Shown: in pieces, positions 26,959 to 35,954 of the stretch | How the letters are laid out: every line of letters starts with the position of its first letter | How positions within the stretch are numbered: the first letter of the stretch is position 1 | Assembly: GCA_024684815.1 (NCBI GenBank) | Contig: JAIKWL010000022.1 | Span: 1 to 64,000, forward strand | Length of the DNA stretch: 64,000 bases | Direction of reading: 5' to 3' | DNA from: Saccharofermentans sp. | Lineage (GTDB): Bacteria > Bacillota > Clostridia > Saccharofermentanales > Saccharofermentanaceae | Position numbers and translations under genes: made by a program | Notes under the pieces: model-generated | The model's database searches: none | What the model was told of the DNA's origin: nothing | The model's input: the letters and a program-made list of their open reading frames with translations, nothing else

Positions 26959-28458
26959 ATGACAGAGTGTCGGAAAGTTGAAAAAGGCGCAGCAAAAAAT
27001 GATGCATTCATCATCAAGGCTTTTTTCCTGTTAGTCCCCGTTTTTTCTACTTTTTTTGTTCAAAACGCTCTCGACAATGATTTTTATTTCCTCTATCCGA
27101 CGGGCGAATATATACTCAATAACGGATTCCCTCACACGGACTTTCTTTCCATGCACTCCTCCATGGAAATAATTGTGCAGCAGTGGCTCAGCTCCGTCAT
27201 TTACTACTGCCTGCATTCATTATTCGGCAAAACCGGAATCCTGGTCTTTCTGGCAATTCTGAATATCGTTATTATTCTTTTGCTTTACCACTGGATCAGG
27301 CTGATAATCGGGAATGACATTCTTTCCGCAGTATTTACATGTTTTATCGATATCATTCTAGTTGTGTTTTTCATTGTTTCAAGGCCGCAGGTCTTCACCT
27401 ACATATTGCTCTTGTGTGAGATGTTGCTTCTTGAGAAATATGTCCGGACTAAAAAGCACTTTCTTCTTTTGTTCATACCATTCATTTCAATCGCTTTGAT
27501 CAATCTGCATGCCGCCATGTGGCCTATGCTGTTAGTGCTGATGCTCCCCTTTATAGCAGGATCCGTTCCTGTTCATTTCAAAAAGATCAAATTGGAAGCA
27601 AATGGAAACATCATTGAACTGTTGATAACTCTGCTGCTCTCAATCGGGGCCGGTTTTATAAATCCATACGGGATAAAGAGCATGCTTTACCTGACAACTT
27701 CTTACGGACAGGGTAAAATGTCGGTTATTTACGAGATGAGTCCCGTAGCCTTTGATTCACCGCCCGGCAAGATAGTCTTCTGTATCTGCTTCTTTTTCGG
27801 ACTAATAGTCTTCTTCAAAAAGGACCGCCCTTTTTCACTCAGATTCTTTCTGTTGTTTTCCGGAACAATTTTGCTTTGTCTGATGCAGGCAAAGTGTTTA
27901 GCTTATTTTCTGTTGTTCGGCATTCCGGCATTTCTGTTTGTTCTCAGGGACATTGATACCGCATCGGTCAGATCATTTAAACTTACCAGAACCCACAAGA
28001 TATTGCTCCTGATCCTTTCTGTAGTGTTCGTGACAGTCAGCGGTTTAAGTCTATTTAAAGATATAAGAACCGGCGATCAGGAAGATAACGGACAAAGCAG
28101 CCACATGATCCATTTGGATGAGGCTATGGAAGTACTCGGACAGCAAAACGGTGACATTATCCTGTTTGCTAATTTCAATGACGGTCAGTACATTGAATAT
28201 CACGGATACCATCCGTATATCGACGGAAGAGCAGAACTGTTCCTGAAAGCAAACAATAAGGAATTTGACTATTTTGATGAATACTATGATCTGCACTCGA
28301 GCAAAATCTATTACAAAGACTTTCTGAACAAATATGACTTCAACTATCTGATCGTAGATCAGAACGTTGACAGGTATCTGTATCTTTCACTGATCCACGA
28401 CGCGGATTACAAGGTCATCTATGAGTCTGAAGACATAGTCCTGTTCAGGAGTCTGTAA
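26959..28458 (+). CDS. GT-C-like polytopic membrane protein
   Basis: 499-residue membrane protein starting at ATG 26959 (GGAGGGG 6 bases upstream). Ten or so hydrophobic segments occupy residues 20-380; the rest is a soluble C-terminal part of about 115 residues. The first outer loop has an acidic pair (LDNDFYFLYPTGEYILNNG, Asp 41), then HTDFLSM and WLSSVIYYCL, a layout seen in GT-C glycosyltransferases that use lipid-linked sugars. No family can be fixed. Codon use is more A/T-rich than in its neighbours, partly because of the many Phe and Ile codons. Its last 14 bases overlap the 3' end of trmB on the other strand. Confidence 0.7.
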   Translation: MTECRKVEKGAAKNDAFIIKAFFLLVPVFSTFFVQNALDNDFYFLYPTGEYILNNGFPHTDFLSMHSSMEIIVQQWLSSVIYYCLHSLFGKTGILVFLAILNIVIILLLYHWIRLIIGNDILSAVFTCFIDIILVVFFIVSRPQVFTYILLLCEMLLLEKYVRTKKHFLLLFIPFISIALINLHAAMWPMLLVLMLPFIAGSVPVHFKKIKLEANGNIIELLITLLLSIGAGFINPYGIKSMLYLTTSYGQGKMSVIYEMSPVAFDSPPGKIVFCICFFFGLIVFFKKDRPFSLRFFLLFSGTILLCLMQAKCLAYFLLFGIPAFLFVLRDIDTASVRSFKLTRTHKILLLILSVVFVTVSGLSLFKDIRTGDQEDNGQSSHMIHLDEAMEVLGQQNGDIILFANFNDGQYIEYHGYHPYIDGRAELFLKANNKEFDYFDEYYDLHSSKIYYKDFLNKYDFNYLIVDQNVDRYLYLSLIHDADYKVIYESEDIVLFRSL

Positions 28459-29101
28459 GCTTTGCAACGACTCTTTTTATCGTAATGCCCTGATCTGCAA
28501 ATTTCTGTTCAAATTCAGTACGGATATTCTCTTCATTCCACTCACTGTTATGAAGGTCCCTTGTAATATCCTCCAAAACAAAACCGGTCTGTTCAAATTC
28601 AGTCAGCGAAAAGTCGAAAAGATCATCGTTATCGGTCTTAAATTCAATCGCTCCGCCTGATTTCATCATCACTTTGTACTTATTGAGAAAATCCCTGTAT
28701 GTAAGGCGTCTCTTCGGCTTGTTCTGTCTTGTCCAGGGATCCGAGAAATTCAGAAAGATGCGGTCGATCTCATTTTGGGCAAAGTAATTCTCGATAATGC
28801 CTGCATCGCCTCTGATAAAGAAGAGATTCGGGATCTCAAGTTCATGAGCCTTCTCAATGGCTGCAAGAGTAACGGAAGCATCTCTTTCCATTGCTATATA
28901 AAGAACTTCGGGATGCCTTAAAGCCATCTCTGTGCAGAATTTTCCTTTGCCGCAGCCGATCTCAAGCCAGACCGGAACGTCCTCAGAAAAGCCGCACGCT
29001 TCTCTCCATTTGCCGCGGTTTAACAGGGGTGCATCAAACCAGCGCTCATGACATTTTTCCATGCGCGCAGGAATATTGCGCTTAGTTCTCATTCTAGCCA
29101 T
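28445..29101 (-). CDS. trmB: tRNA (guanine-N7)-methyltransferase
   Basis: Methylates guanine 46 of tRNA using S-adenosylmethionine. 218 residues from ATG 29101, four bases after the HIT gene stop; a longer frame to 29215 only runs inside the HIT gene. Motifs: VWLEIGCGKGKF (SAM), MERDASVTLAAIEKA, FLNFSDPWTRQNKPKRRLTY, and the end TEFEQKFADQGITIKRV. Third gene of the alaS operon. Confidence 0.95.
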   Translation of the reverse strand: MARMRTKRNIPARMEKCHERWFDAPLLNRGKWREACGFSEDVPVWLEIGCGKGKFCTEMALRHPEVLYIAMERDASVTLAAIEKAHELEIPNLFFIRGDAGIIENYFAQNEIDRIFLNFSDPWTRQNKPKRRLTYRDFLNKYKVMMKSGGAIEFKTDNDDLFDFSLTEFEQTGFVLEDITRDLHNSEWNEENIRTEFEQKFADQGITIKRVVAKLTDS

Positions 29102-29105
29102 AGGA

Positions 29106-29447
29106 TCAGATAAGCTTCTCCGTAAGAGATGTGCCGCCGATAACGTGGAAGTGAACGTGCTTAACAGTCTGACCGGCACCTTCCCCGCAGTTGTTGATCG
29201 TTCTGTATGCTTCACTTACACCCGTGATCTTGGCAACTTCAGCGATTGCCTTGGTTATCTCTGCAGAATAAAGATCTCCCTCGGGATCACTTGCCAGTCC
29301 GTTTATGTCATCGAAATGCTTTTTCGGAACAACAAGAACGTGAACGGGTGCAACGGGATTGATGTCTTTGAAGCAAAGGACATAATCGTTCTCATATACT
29401 TTTGTTGAAGGGATCTTGCCCGCAACTATATCACAAAATAAGCACAT
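29106..29447 (-). CDS. HIT family (HINT-like) nucleotide hydrolase
   Basis: 113-residue histidine-triad protein; the family hydrolyses adenosine phosphoramidates and aminoacyl-adenylates. The triad is His 97, 99, 101 in KHVHFHVIGG, with the N-terminal CLFCDIVAGKIPSTKVYE typical of bacterial HINT. It lies 12 bases after alaS, which fits its known ability to clear aminoacyl-AMP. trmB follows 4 bases on. Confidence 0.93.
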   Translation of the reverse strand: MCLFCDIVAGKIPSTKVYENDYVLCFKDINPVAPVHVLVVPKKHFDDINGLASDPEGDLYSAEITKAIAEVAKITGVSEAYRTINNCGEGAGQTVKHVHFHVIGGTSLTEKLI

Positions 29448-29459
29448 ATCTATTCTCCT

Positions 29460-32147
29460 TTAACCGTTAACCTGTGAAGCCAAAACTTCTTCAGCCTTTG
29501 CAAGAGCATCAGTAAGCTTACTTACGTCCTTGCCGCCGGCCTGAGCCATGTCGGGACGTCCGCCGCCGCCGCCGCCTGCAACCTTGGCAGCTTCCTTGAT
29601 GATGTTTCCGCAGTGAGCGCCTTTCTCAACAGCAGACTTTGTAGCCATAGCCGTGAAAAGCAGCTTATCACCGCCGTTAGCAGCAAGGAAAACAACACCG
29701 CAGTCAAGCTTGTCGCGGATCTTGTCAGCCGTATCTCTCATTGCAGCCGCGTCAGCAGCGTCACATGATGCGATGACAGCCTTTACGCCGCCTATATCCT
29801 TGGCACCTGCGACTGCACTGTCAGCAAATGAACCGGCCTTGGCCTTCTCGATCTCGGCAAGTTCCTTTTCAAGAGATTTAACTTCAGCATGGAGAGCATC
29901 GATCCTCTCAACGATCTTATCCTTGGGGGTTTTAAGTGCAGCTGCTGCCTCATCGATGAGGTTTCTGTCTGCCTTGCTCATCTCATAGCATCTCTCGCCT
30001 GTTACAGCTTCGATTCTTCTGATGCCTGCTGCGATACCGGACTCAGAAACGATCCTGAACTGGCCGATCTGTGCGCTGTTCTTGAGGTGTGTACCGCCGC
30101 AGAACTCGAGATCGAAAGGAGCTTCAAAACCGCCTACTGCAACGACTCTTACGACCTCTCCGTACTTCTCTCCGAAGATCGCAGTAGCGCCGAGCTTCTT
30201 GGCATCCTCAATAGCAAGGACCTTTGTCTCAACAGGAAGTGCCTGAAGGACAACATCGTTTACCATCTCTTCGACCTTACAGATCTCTTCGGCTGTCATT
30301 GCCCGGGAGTTGTTGAAGTCGAATCTTAAGCGGTCATTTCCTACATAAGAACCAGCCTGCTCAACGTGATCTCCTAAAACCTTCTGGAGAGCTGAAAGCA
30401 GGATGTGTGTAGCAGTGTGGTTTCTTGCGATCGCAAGCCTGTTCTTCTTATCAACTTCGATGCTGACTGTCTCACCTGCGGAAACAGAACCCTTAACAAC
30501 TTTAAGAGTATGGAGATACTTGCCTGCAGCATCCTTATCTACTGAGATTACCTCTGCTTCAAAATCTGATGTGAAGATCTTACCTTCATCGTGGATCTGA
30601 CCGCCCATCGTAGCATAAAGAACAGTCTTATCGGTAACAAGGATAATGTCATCACCTTCAGAAGCGCACTCTGTGACCTTAACGCCGTCTTCTTCAGACT
30701 TAAGTATGTAGATTACCTTTGCATCACATTTGAGGTTATCGTAACCGTCATATTCTGTAGCATTGGAATCCCTGGCAACTTCATCAGGGATCTCATTTAC
30801 GGAAAGGGCAAGATCTCCCTTAGCCTTGGTAGCTGCCCTTGCAGTCTCCTTCTGCTTTTCCATTGAAGCCGCAAAGCCTTCCTCATCGACCTTAAGTCCT
30901 TCTTCGGAAGCCATCTCAACGGTAAGCTCTATCGGGAATCCGAATGTATCGTAGAGATAGAAAGCGGACTCGCCGTCGATCTCAGCAGAACCTTCTGCCT
31001 TCTTGTCATCAAGTATCTTCTTGAATTCCTTTATACCGTTCTCGAGAGTGCTCTCGAATCTTGCGATCTCCTTATCAAGCTCGTTAAGGATGAACTCGCG
31101 GTTCTTTGCAAGAAGCGGGTAGCTGTCATCGTAAACACTGTCGATATAGATCTTTGCAAGACCTAAGATCTGATCTGTTGTCAATCCCAGAGTTCTTGCA
31201 TGTCTTACCGCACGTCTTATAAGACGTCTTAATACATAGCCTGCACCCGCATTTGAAGGAACGAGCTTTGCAGCATCGCCGATGAGCATAACGCTTGTAC
31301 GGATATGATCGGCTAATACTCTCATTGACTTTGTGAGCTTCTCGTCTGAATCGTACTTAACGCCTGATGCGTTCTCGATATAAGCGATTGCCTCAGTGAA
31401 AAGGTCTGTCTTGTATACATCTTTTGTTCCGTTAAGGAATGCAAGGATCCTCTCCAATCCCCAGCCTGTATCAACGTTCTTCTGCTTCAAAGGAGTGAGG
31501 GTTCCGTCCTGATGCTTCTCATACTGCATGAAAACGTCATTGCCGATCTCCGTATACTTGCCGCAGGAACATCCCGGACCGCAGTTCGGACCGCAGTCAG
31601 GAACATCAGCAATATAAAACATCTCGCTGTCAGGACCGCAGGGACCGTACTCCAATCCCCACCAGTTATCGTCTGCACCGAGATAGTAGATATTCTCAGG
31701 CTTGAATCCGGAAGCGATCCTGAACTGTGCGCCTTCCTCATCTCTCGGCGCATTCTCATCTCCTGCAAATACGGTAGCTGCAAGATGATCCCTGTCGAAA
31801 CCGAAAACATCCGTAAGGAGCTCGTAACTCCACTTGCATCTGTCTTCCTTGAAATAATCACCAAGGCTCCAGCTGCCCATCATCTCAAAGAATGTGACGT
31901 GGCTTCTGTCACCAACAGAATCGATATCATTTGTACGGACACATCCCTGGACATTGCAAAGCCTTGTTCCCATAGGATGCTTCTCGCCGAGAAGATAAGG
32001 CATCAAAGGCTGCATACCCGCGACGTTGAATAATACTCCGGTCGAACCGTCAGATACCAGTGATACGGCACCTACATCAACGTGACCTCTCTCAATATAA
32101 AATTCCTTCCAGGTCTTTCTAAGCTCTTTCGAAGTAAATTGTCTCAT
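29460..32147 (-). CDS. alaS: alanyl-tRNA synthetase
   Basis: Charges tRNA-Ala. 895 residues with class II aminoacylation domain (FTSKELRKTWKEFYIERGH, GCVRTNDIDSVG), the editing domain with HTATHILLSAL and CGGTHLKNS zinc/editing motifs, a coiled stretch (EVKSLEKELAEIEKAKA) and the C-terminal Ala/Gly-rich domain (GGGGGGRPDMAQAGG). Complete. GGGAGC lies 7 bases before the ATG. A TTGCAA/TATAAT promoter stands 36 bases upstream. Followed by the HIT and trmB genes in one operon. Confidence 0.98.
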   Translation of the reverse strand: MRQFTSKELRKTWKEFYIERGHVDVGAVSLVSDGSTGVLFNVAGMQPLMPYLLGEKHPMGTRLCNVQGCVRTNDIDSVGDRSHVTFFEMMGSWSLGDYFKEDRCKWSYELLTDVFGFDRDHLAATVFAGDENAPRDEEGAQFRIASGFKPENIYYLGADDNWWGLEYGPCGPDSEMFYIADVPDCGPNCGPGCSCGKYTEIGNDVFMQYEKHQDGTLTPLKQKNVDTGWGLERILAFLNGTKDVYKTDLFTEAIAYIENASGVKYDSDEKLTKSMRVLADHIRTSVMLIGDAAKLVPSNAGAGYVLRRLIRRAVRHARTLGLTTDQILGLAKIYIDSVYDDSYPLLAKNREFILNELDKEIARFESTLENGIKEFKKILDDKKAEGSAEIDGESAFYLYDTFGFPIELTVEMASEEGLKVDEEGFAASMEKQKETARAATKAKGDLALSVNEIPDEVARDSNATEYDGYDNLKCDAKVIYILKSEEDGVKVTECASEGDDIILVTDKTVLYATMGGQIHDEGKIFTSDFEAEVISVDKDAAGKYLHTLKVVKGSVSAGETVSIEVDKKNRLAIARNHTATHILLSALQKVLGDHVEQAGSYVGNDRLRFDFNNSRAMTAEEICKVEEMVNDVVLQALPVETKVLAIEDAKKLGATAIFGEKYGEVVRVVAVGGFEAPFDLEFCGGTHLKNSAQIGQFRIVSESGIAAGIRRIEAVTGERCYEMSKADRNLIDEAAAALKTPKDKIVERIDALHAEVKSLEKELAEIEKAKAGSFADSAVAGAKDIGGVKAVIASCDAADAAAMRDTADKIRDKLDCGVVFLAANGGDKLLFTAMATKSAVEKGAHCGNIIKEAAKVAGGGGGGRPDMAQAGGKDVSKLTDALAKAEEVLASQVNG

Positions 32148-32182
32148 CGGTAATGCTCCCTATAAAAAAATAAAACTTAGAA

Positions 32183-32211
32183 ATTATAAAACGTTTAATA
32201 TCTCTTTGCAA
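32183..32211 (-). promoter_or_regulatory. alaS operon promoter
   Basis: TTGCAA (32211-32206), 17-base spacer, TATAAT (32188-32183) on the minus strand. The -35 box abuts the stop codon of the WYL regulator gene. No T-box seen. Confidence 0.75.
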
Positions 32212-33303
32212 TCAGAGGCCTGTAAGTTTTGCGGCACAAGCCGCTTTCTTTATGTATTCACCATATTCACGGCAGACCTCGTCATTGTCGATCTCAATAT
32301 TGACCCCGTCGAACGTACCGAGTTCAAACAGGTCAGTATAAAGTGTCGGGGCAAGACCGGTATTAACACTGATCTTCAGTACCCCTTTATCGAGCTTGGT
32401 ATCATCCGCGATCCTTACTTTATCATTCACCTTGGATGTAAAAGCGCCGTATGCCTTAAGCACATCCTTGCGTGTCCTTCCTGTTATGGTGATGCCTATC
32501 TGGATCATCCTGCCGCTCGAAAAAGCCGAGAGCGAATTGTTAATGAAATTTTTCAGTTCCTGTTCTCTCAATTTTTCGTTCCTGTAATCTATGTAAGCCT
32601 GCTTATCAGGAACTGTTATGCTGGCTATCCGGTCCACCCTGTAGCGTCTCAAAGCCGCCGACAAGGACTGGTCACGTTCAAGACCTTCAGCCTCCTCATT
32701 ATCTATGGCGATCAGATAATAACAGTTATTTTCCCAGTCCAGAGCCATAGGAGATACGATCTTGTCGGTCTTCTCGGTCAGAGTGCTTCCGAGCATATAT
32801 CCGTATACGATCTTAAGCGGACTCTTCTCTTCGATCCCGCCCCTGATATTGTTTAACAGAAGGATGCTCTTTCTGTCCATCTTTTCGTAGTGCGGATAGA
32901 GTGCTCTCTTCTGATATCCGGAAGGGAAATACGTCGGGAACATTTCTATGATCTTCTCACACAGATCCGAATCTACGAATGTCGTTGTGCTGATAGCATC
33001 AACTATAAGCCTTGCTTCATCGATAAGGATCTCATCATCTAACTCTCCCCTTTTATATTTTTTGCCTTCCGAAAAGATCCAGTCTGTTTCCCTGGTCTGT
33101 CCGGATGTCCTTACATATTCGTTTATCTTGCTTATATCCGCATAGATGGATTTGCGTTCAAATGTGGTTCCGGTCTTCTCTTCAAGATAAGCTATAAGTT
33201 CACTTACCGAGACTGTTTCTTTTCCTCCCGAACAACTTACCTGTTTCTTGAAATAATCGTATATAAACAGGATCTTAAGTTTGGATAATTCACTGTTAGC
33301 CAT
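32212..33303 (-). CDS. WYL-domain transcriptional regulator
   Basis: 363-residue regulator from ATG 33303 (GGAGG 7 bases upstream). N-terminal winged helix (about 1-85; KILFIYDYFKKQV, VSVSELIAYLEEKTG, RKSIYADISKINEYV) and central WYL domain (about 140-240; IVYGYMLGSTLTEKTDKIVSPMALDWENNCYYLIA in which the WYL-like core reads YYLIA), then a C-terminal extension. WYL proteins sense small ligands or nucleic acid; the ligand is unknown. It lies upstream of alaS on the same strand and divergently from the DUF1015 operon, which it may control. Confidence 0.9.
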   Translation of the reverse strand: MANSELSKLKILFIYDYFKKQVSCSGGKETVSVSELIAYLEEKTGTTFERKSIYADISKINEYVRTSGQTRETDWIFSEGKKYKRGELDDEILIDEARLIVDAISTTTFVDSDLCEKIIEMFPTYFPSGYQKRALYPHYEKMDRKSILLLNNIRGGIEEKSPLKIVYGYMLGSTLTEKTDKIVSPMALDWENNCYYLIAIDNEEAEGLERDQSLSAALRRYRVDRIASITVPDKQAYIDYRNEKLREQELKNFINNSLSAFSSGRMIQIGITITGRTRKDVLKAYGAFTSKVNDKVRIADDTKLDKGVLKISVNTGLAPTLYTDLFELGTFDGVNIEIDNDEVCREYGEYIKKAACAAKLTGL

Positions 33304-33337
33304 ATGTCTGCCTCCGATAAGGATTTGATTAAAACAT

Positions 33338-33355
33338 AGTACCATTATAAGTACT
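33338..33355. promoter_or_regulatory. inverted repeat over the WYL gene -10 box
   Basis: AGTAC-8-GTACT brackets the minus-strand TATAAT (33349-33344) of the WYL regulator gene. This is the place where an autoregulator would bind. Short arms, so only a candidate. Confidence 0.4.
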
Positions 33356-33469
33356 TTTAGTTAAGTGATTTTGCTTGTTCAGTCATCATTTCACGCAATA
33401 ACAGGTGATTATCGCAGCAATGCCCGTGAACGTATTTTCGACTGAATGAAAAATATAAAAATGCTTTAT

Positions 33470-33484
33470 TTTATCCCCAAAACA
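33470..33484 (+). promoter_or_regulatory. TTTATCCCCAAAACA box
   Basis: A 15-base sequence identical to 50599-50613, here 12 bases ahead of the extended -10 element of the DUF1015 operon, taking the place of a -35 box. Candidate protein-binding site. Confidence 0.4.
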
Positions 33485-33495
33485 GGGCCGGTCCG

Positions 33496-33504
33496 TGATA
33501 GAAT
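33496..33504 (+). promoter_or_regulatory. extended -10 promoter of the DUF1015 operon
   Basis: TGATAGAAT, 37 bases before the TTG start codon at 33541; no -35 consensus, but the TTTATCCCCAAAACA box is directly upstream. Confidence 0.5.
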
Positions 33505-33540
33505 GTAAGGCACTTTATTTGATTTGGTGGGGTAAAAGAA

Positions 33541-34803
33541 TTGAGAACCGTTGAAGATATCGGTTTTGCGGTACCGGACATCCTCATTCCGCAGCAGGGA
33601 ACAGATTTCAAAAAATGGGCAGTAATTGCCTGTGATCAATATACATCAGAACCCGAATACTGGGAAAAATGCGAGAAAGAAGTCGGAGATGCGCCTTCGA
33701 CTTTAAACCTTGTTCTTCCCGAAGTTTATCTTGGCACGGAAAATGAGACTGATAAACTCGACTCCATTGCCAAAACAGCCCGCAATTATCTGGACGAGGG
33801 GATACTTCAAAGCCTCGGAACAGGTTTTATCCTGACTGACAGGGCAACCGATCTTCACCCTTCGCGCAAAGGACTTATGGCAGCGATAGATCTGGAGGGA
33901 TACAGTTTCGAACCCGGCAACAAGAATATCTGCAGGGCCACCGAAGGAACTGTCCTTTCAAGGATCCCTCCGAGAGTAAGGATAAGAGCCAATTCTCCCC
34001 TTGAACTTCCTCATATCATGATACTCATTGATGATCCTCAGGATCTGACGATCGGGAAAGCATTTGATATGGCAAAGGCAGAAGGATTGAAACCTTTATA
34101 TGACACGGATCTCATGCTCGGCTCAGGTCACATCAGCGGTACATTCATCCCTGACGGTTCAACTGTAGCTGAATCTATCGTCACAGGTCTTAAGACTCTT
34201 AAGGCAAATAATGCTGACGGACTCTTATTCCTCGTGGGAGACGGCAACCACTCACTGGCTTCGGCAAAAGCTCACTGGGAAAATATCAGAGAGAGTCTTT
34301 CTGAAGAAGAGAAGCTTAATCATCCCGCAAGATATGCTCTTGCAGAGATCGTTAATATCCACGACAAGGGTCTTGATTTCGAGCCTATACACAGAGTTGT
34401 CTTCAACATTTCAGGTAAGGAATTCATCTCTAAGGCTAAGGAATATTTCAAAGACAACGGCATCGAGCTTAACGGTTCTGATGACGGCAAACAGACATTT
34501 GTTGTTGTTACGGAAGGAGCAGAGGATGTTAAGGTATCTCTTTCTGTTCCTCCCCACACTCTTGCTGTCGGTTCAGTTCAGATGATGATAGACAGCCTCG
34601 GACTTGAGTGCGATTACATTCACGGCGAAGACTCCGTAAGAAAGCTTGCTTCTGAAGGCAATACCGGAATCCTCGTTCCTGCAATAAGCAAAGATACTTT
34701 CTTCGCTACAGTTGAAAAAGAAGGCGTTTTCCCGAGAAAGACTTTTTCTATGGGCGAAGCATTCGAGAAGAGATTTTATCTTGAGGCAAAGAAGATCGAA
34801 TGA
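33541..34803 (+). CDS. DUF1015 (COG4198) family protein
   Basis: 420-residue soluble protein starting with TTG (GGTGGGG 8 bases before; no ATG nearby). The family signature is visible: FAVPDILIPQQGTDFKKWAV, then VGDGNHSLASAKAHWE (about 231-246), where most members have a DGHHR-like motif. The function is not established. From memory the family is often encoded near serine-pathway genes, and serA and a class V aminotransferase lie 6 kb away here. It overlaps the next gene by 4 bases (ATGA), so the three genes to 38641 are one coupled operon. Confidence 0.85.
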   Translation: MRTVEDIGFAVPDILIPQQGTDFKKWAVIACDQYTSEPEYWEKCEKEVGDAPSTLNLVLPEVYLGTENETDKLDSIAKTARNYLDEGILQSLGTGFILTDRATDLHPSRKGLMAAIDLEGYSFEPGNKNICRATEGTVLSRIPPRVRIRANSPLELPHIMILIDDPQDLTIGKAFDMAKAEGLKPLYDTDLMLGSGHISGTFIPDGSTVAESIVTGLKTLKANNADGLLFLVGDGNHSLASAKAHWENIRESLSEEEKLNHPARYALAEIVNIHDKGLDFEPIHRVVFNISGKEFISKAKEYFKDNGIELNGSDDGKQTFVVVTEGAEDVKVSLSVPPHTLAVGSVQMMIDSLGLECDYIHGEDSVRKLASEGNTGILVPAISKDTFFATVEKEGVFPRKTFSMGEAFEKRFYLEAKKIE

Positions 34804-35954
34804 TAGATCCGGATAACGAGTTTATTGATGAGACCAAATCTGTCTGCATTATAGGATCCGGTCTTTCGGGTCTCACATGCGGAATGAAGCTTGCCAAAGC
34901 AGGCTTCAACGTAACTGTCGTTGAGGAGCTTGCATCTCCCGGCGGTCTTCTTGCATATACGAGGATCGGAAGAGAATATCTGGAACTCCTTCCCCACCAT
35001 TTAAGAAAGAGCGATAAATCCCTGCTTGCACTTTCCAAGGAGATGGGAGTCGAAGATAAGATCACCTGGTTTGATTCTGCGTGGTCAGGCAAAGCATCCC
35101 ACCGCAAGGTCGGATACTACGAAGGCGGCTTCGCATGCCTCATCTCAAGCCTTATGCAGGGGATCACGGATAACGGCGGTCATATTTATTATTCGACCAC
35201 AGTTGCAGAGATAGCCAGACTCGGAAGCGGAATGTACCGTACAAGCTGCATTCTCTCCAATTCAACGAGAGTTGTGATCGACAGTGCTTATGTTATATTT
35301 ACCGGCTCGTGCAGAACATTTATCAATGTAAGCCACGGACTTCCTATTGCTATGGATGACCGCGATATTCTTATGAACGTTACATACAGTGCAAAGATCA
35401 CCGCCATGATGATAATGAAGCATGAGATATCACAGATGTTCTATCAGGTTCCCCCGAAGGATTCCGGATTGCCGTTTAAGGCTATAATCAACCACTCCAG
35501 CGCTTTCGGTGAACGGAATTACGGCGGAGCAGTAGTTTATCTTGTCGGTTCATGTTCCATCACGGATGAACTCTGGATCGATTCCGATTCCGATATCATG
35601 CTCAAGTATTTTGCCGGTCTCCGCAAACTGTATCCGTCACTTCGCAAATCAGATGTCAAATCCTGGCGTCTGACCAAAACACGCTATGCCCAGACATCTC
35701 AATATCCTGAGATCGATCTTACAAACCCCTGCGAGAATCTTTATGTATGTTCAACAGGACTTACAAAGTTTGCCACTTCAGAGACTCCGGAAAACCACAT
35801 GGATTCCGTGGTCAGTCTTGCAGGCAAGATCAGTTTTGAGATCATAAGATCTTATGAATCAACGATCTCCAAGACTCCTGAGCATGCACCGGTCACAGAA
35901 CTGAACGTTCAGGATAAAAAATCCAAGGATGCCTTTGAAGGAGTTTTGTCATGA
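34800..35954 (+). CDS. FAD-dependent amine-oxidase/protoporphyrinogen-oxidase-like oxidoreductase
   Basis: 384-residue flavoprotein with an N-terminal dinucleotide fold (VCIIGSGLSGLTCGMKLAKA, GxGxxG about 18-23; then VVEELASPGG) and a C-terminal flavin contact region (YVCSTGLTKFATSETPENHM). The middle holds the presumed substrate domain. It resembles the wide group that includes protoporphyrinogen oxidase, carotenoid desaturase and UDP-galactopyranose mutase-like enzymes; none can be chosen. ATGA overlaps at both ends tie it to DUF1015 and to the DUF2298 membrane protein, so its substrate may be a polyprenyl lipid or sugar used by that protein. Confidence 0.8.
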   Translation: MIDPDNEFIDETKSVCIIGSGLSGLTCGMKLAKAGFNVTVVEELASPGGLLAYTRIGREYLELLPHHLRKSDKSLLALSKEMGVEDKITWFDSAWSGKASHRKVGYYEGGFACLISSLMQGITDNGGHIYYSTTVAEIARLGSGMYRTSCILSNSTRVVIDSAYVIFTGSCRTFINVSHGLPIAMDDRDILMNVTYSAKITAMMIMKHEISQMFYQVPPKDSGLPFKAIINHSSAFGERNYGGAVVYLVGSCSITDELWIDSDSDIMLKYFAGLRKLYPSLRKSDVKSWRLTKTRYAQTSQYPEIDLTNPCENLYVCSTGLTKFATSETPENHMDSVVSLAGKISFEIIRSYESTISKTPEHAPVTELNVQDKKSKDAFEGVLS

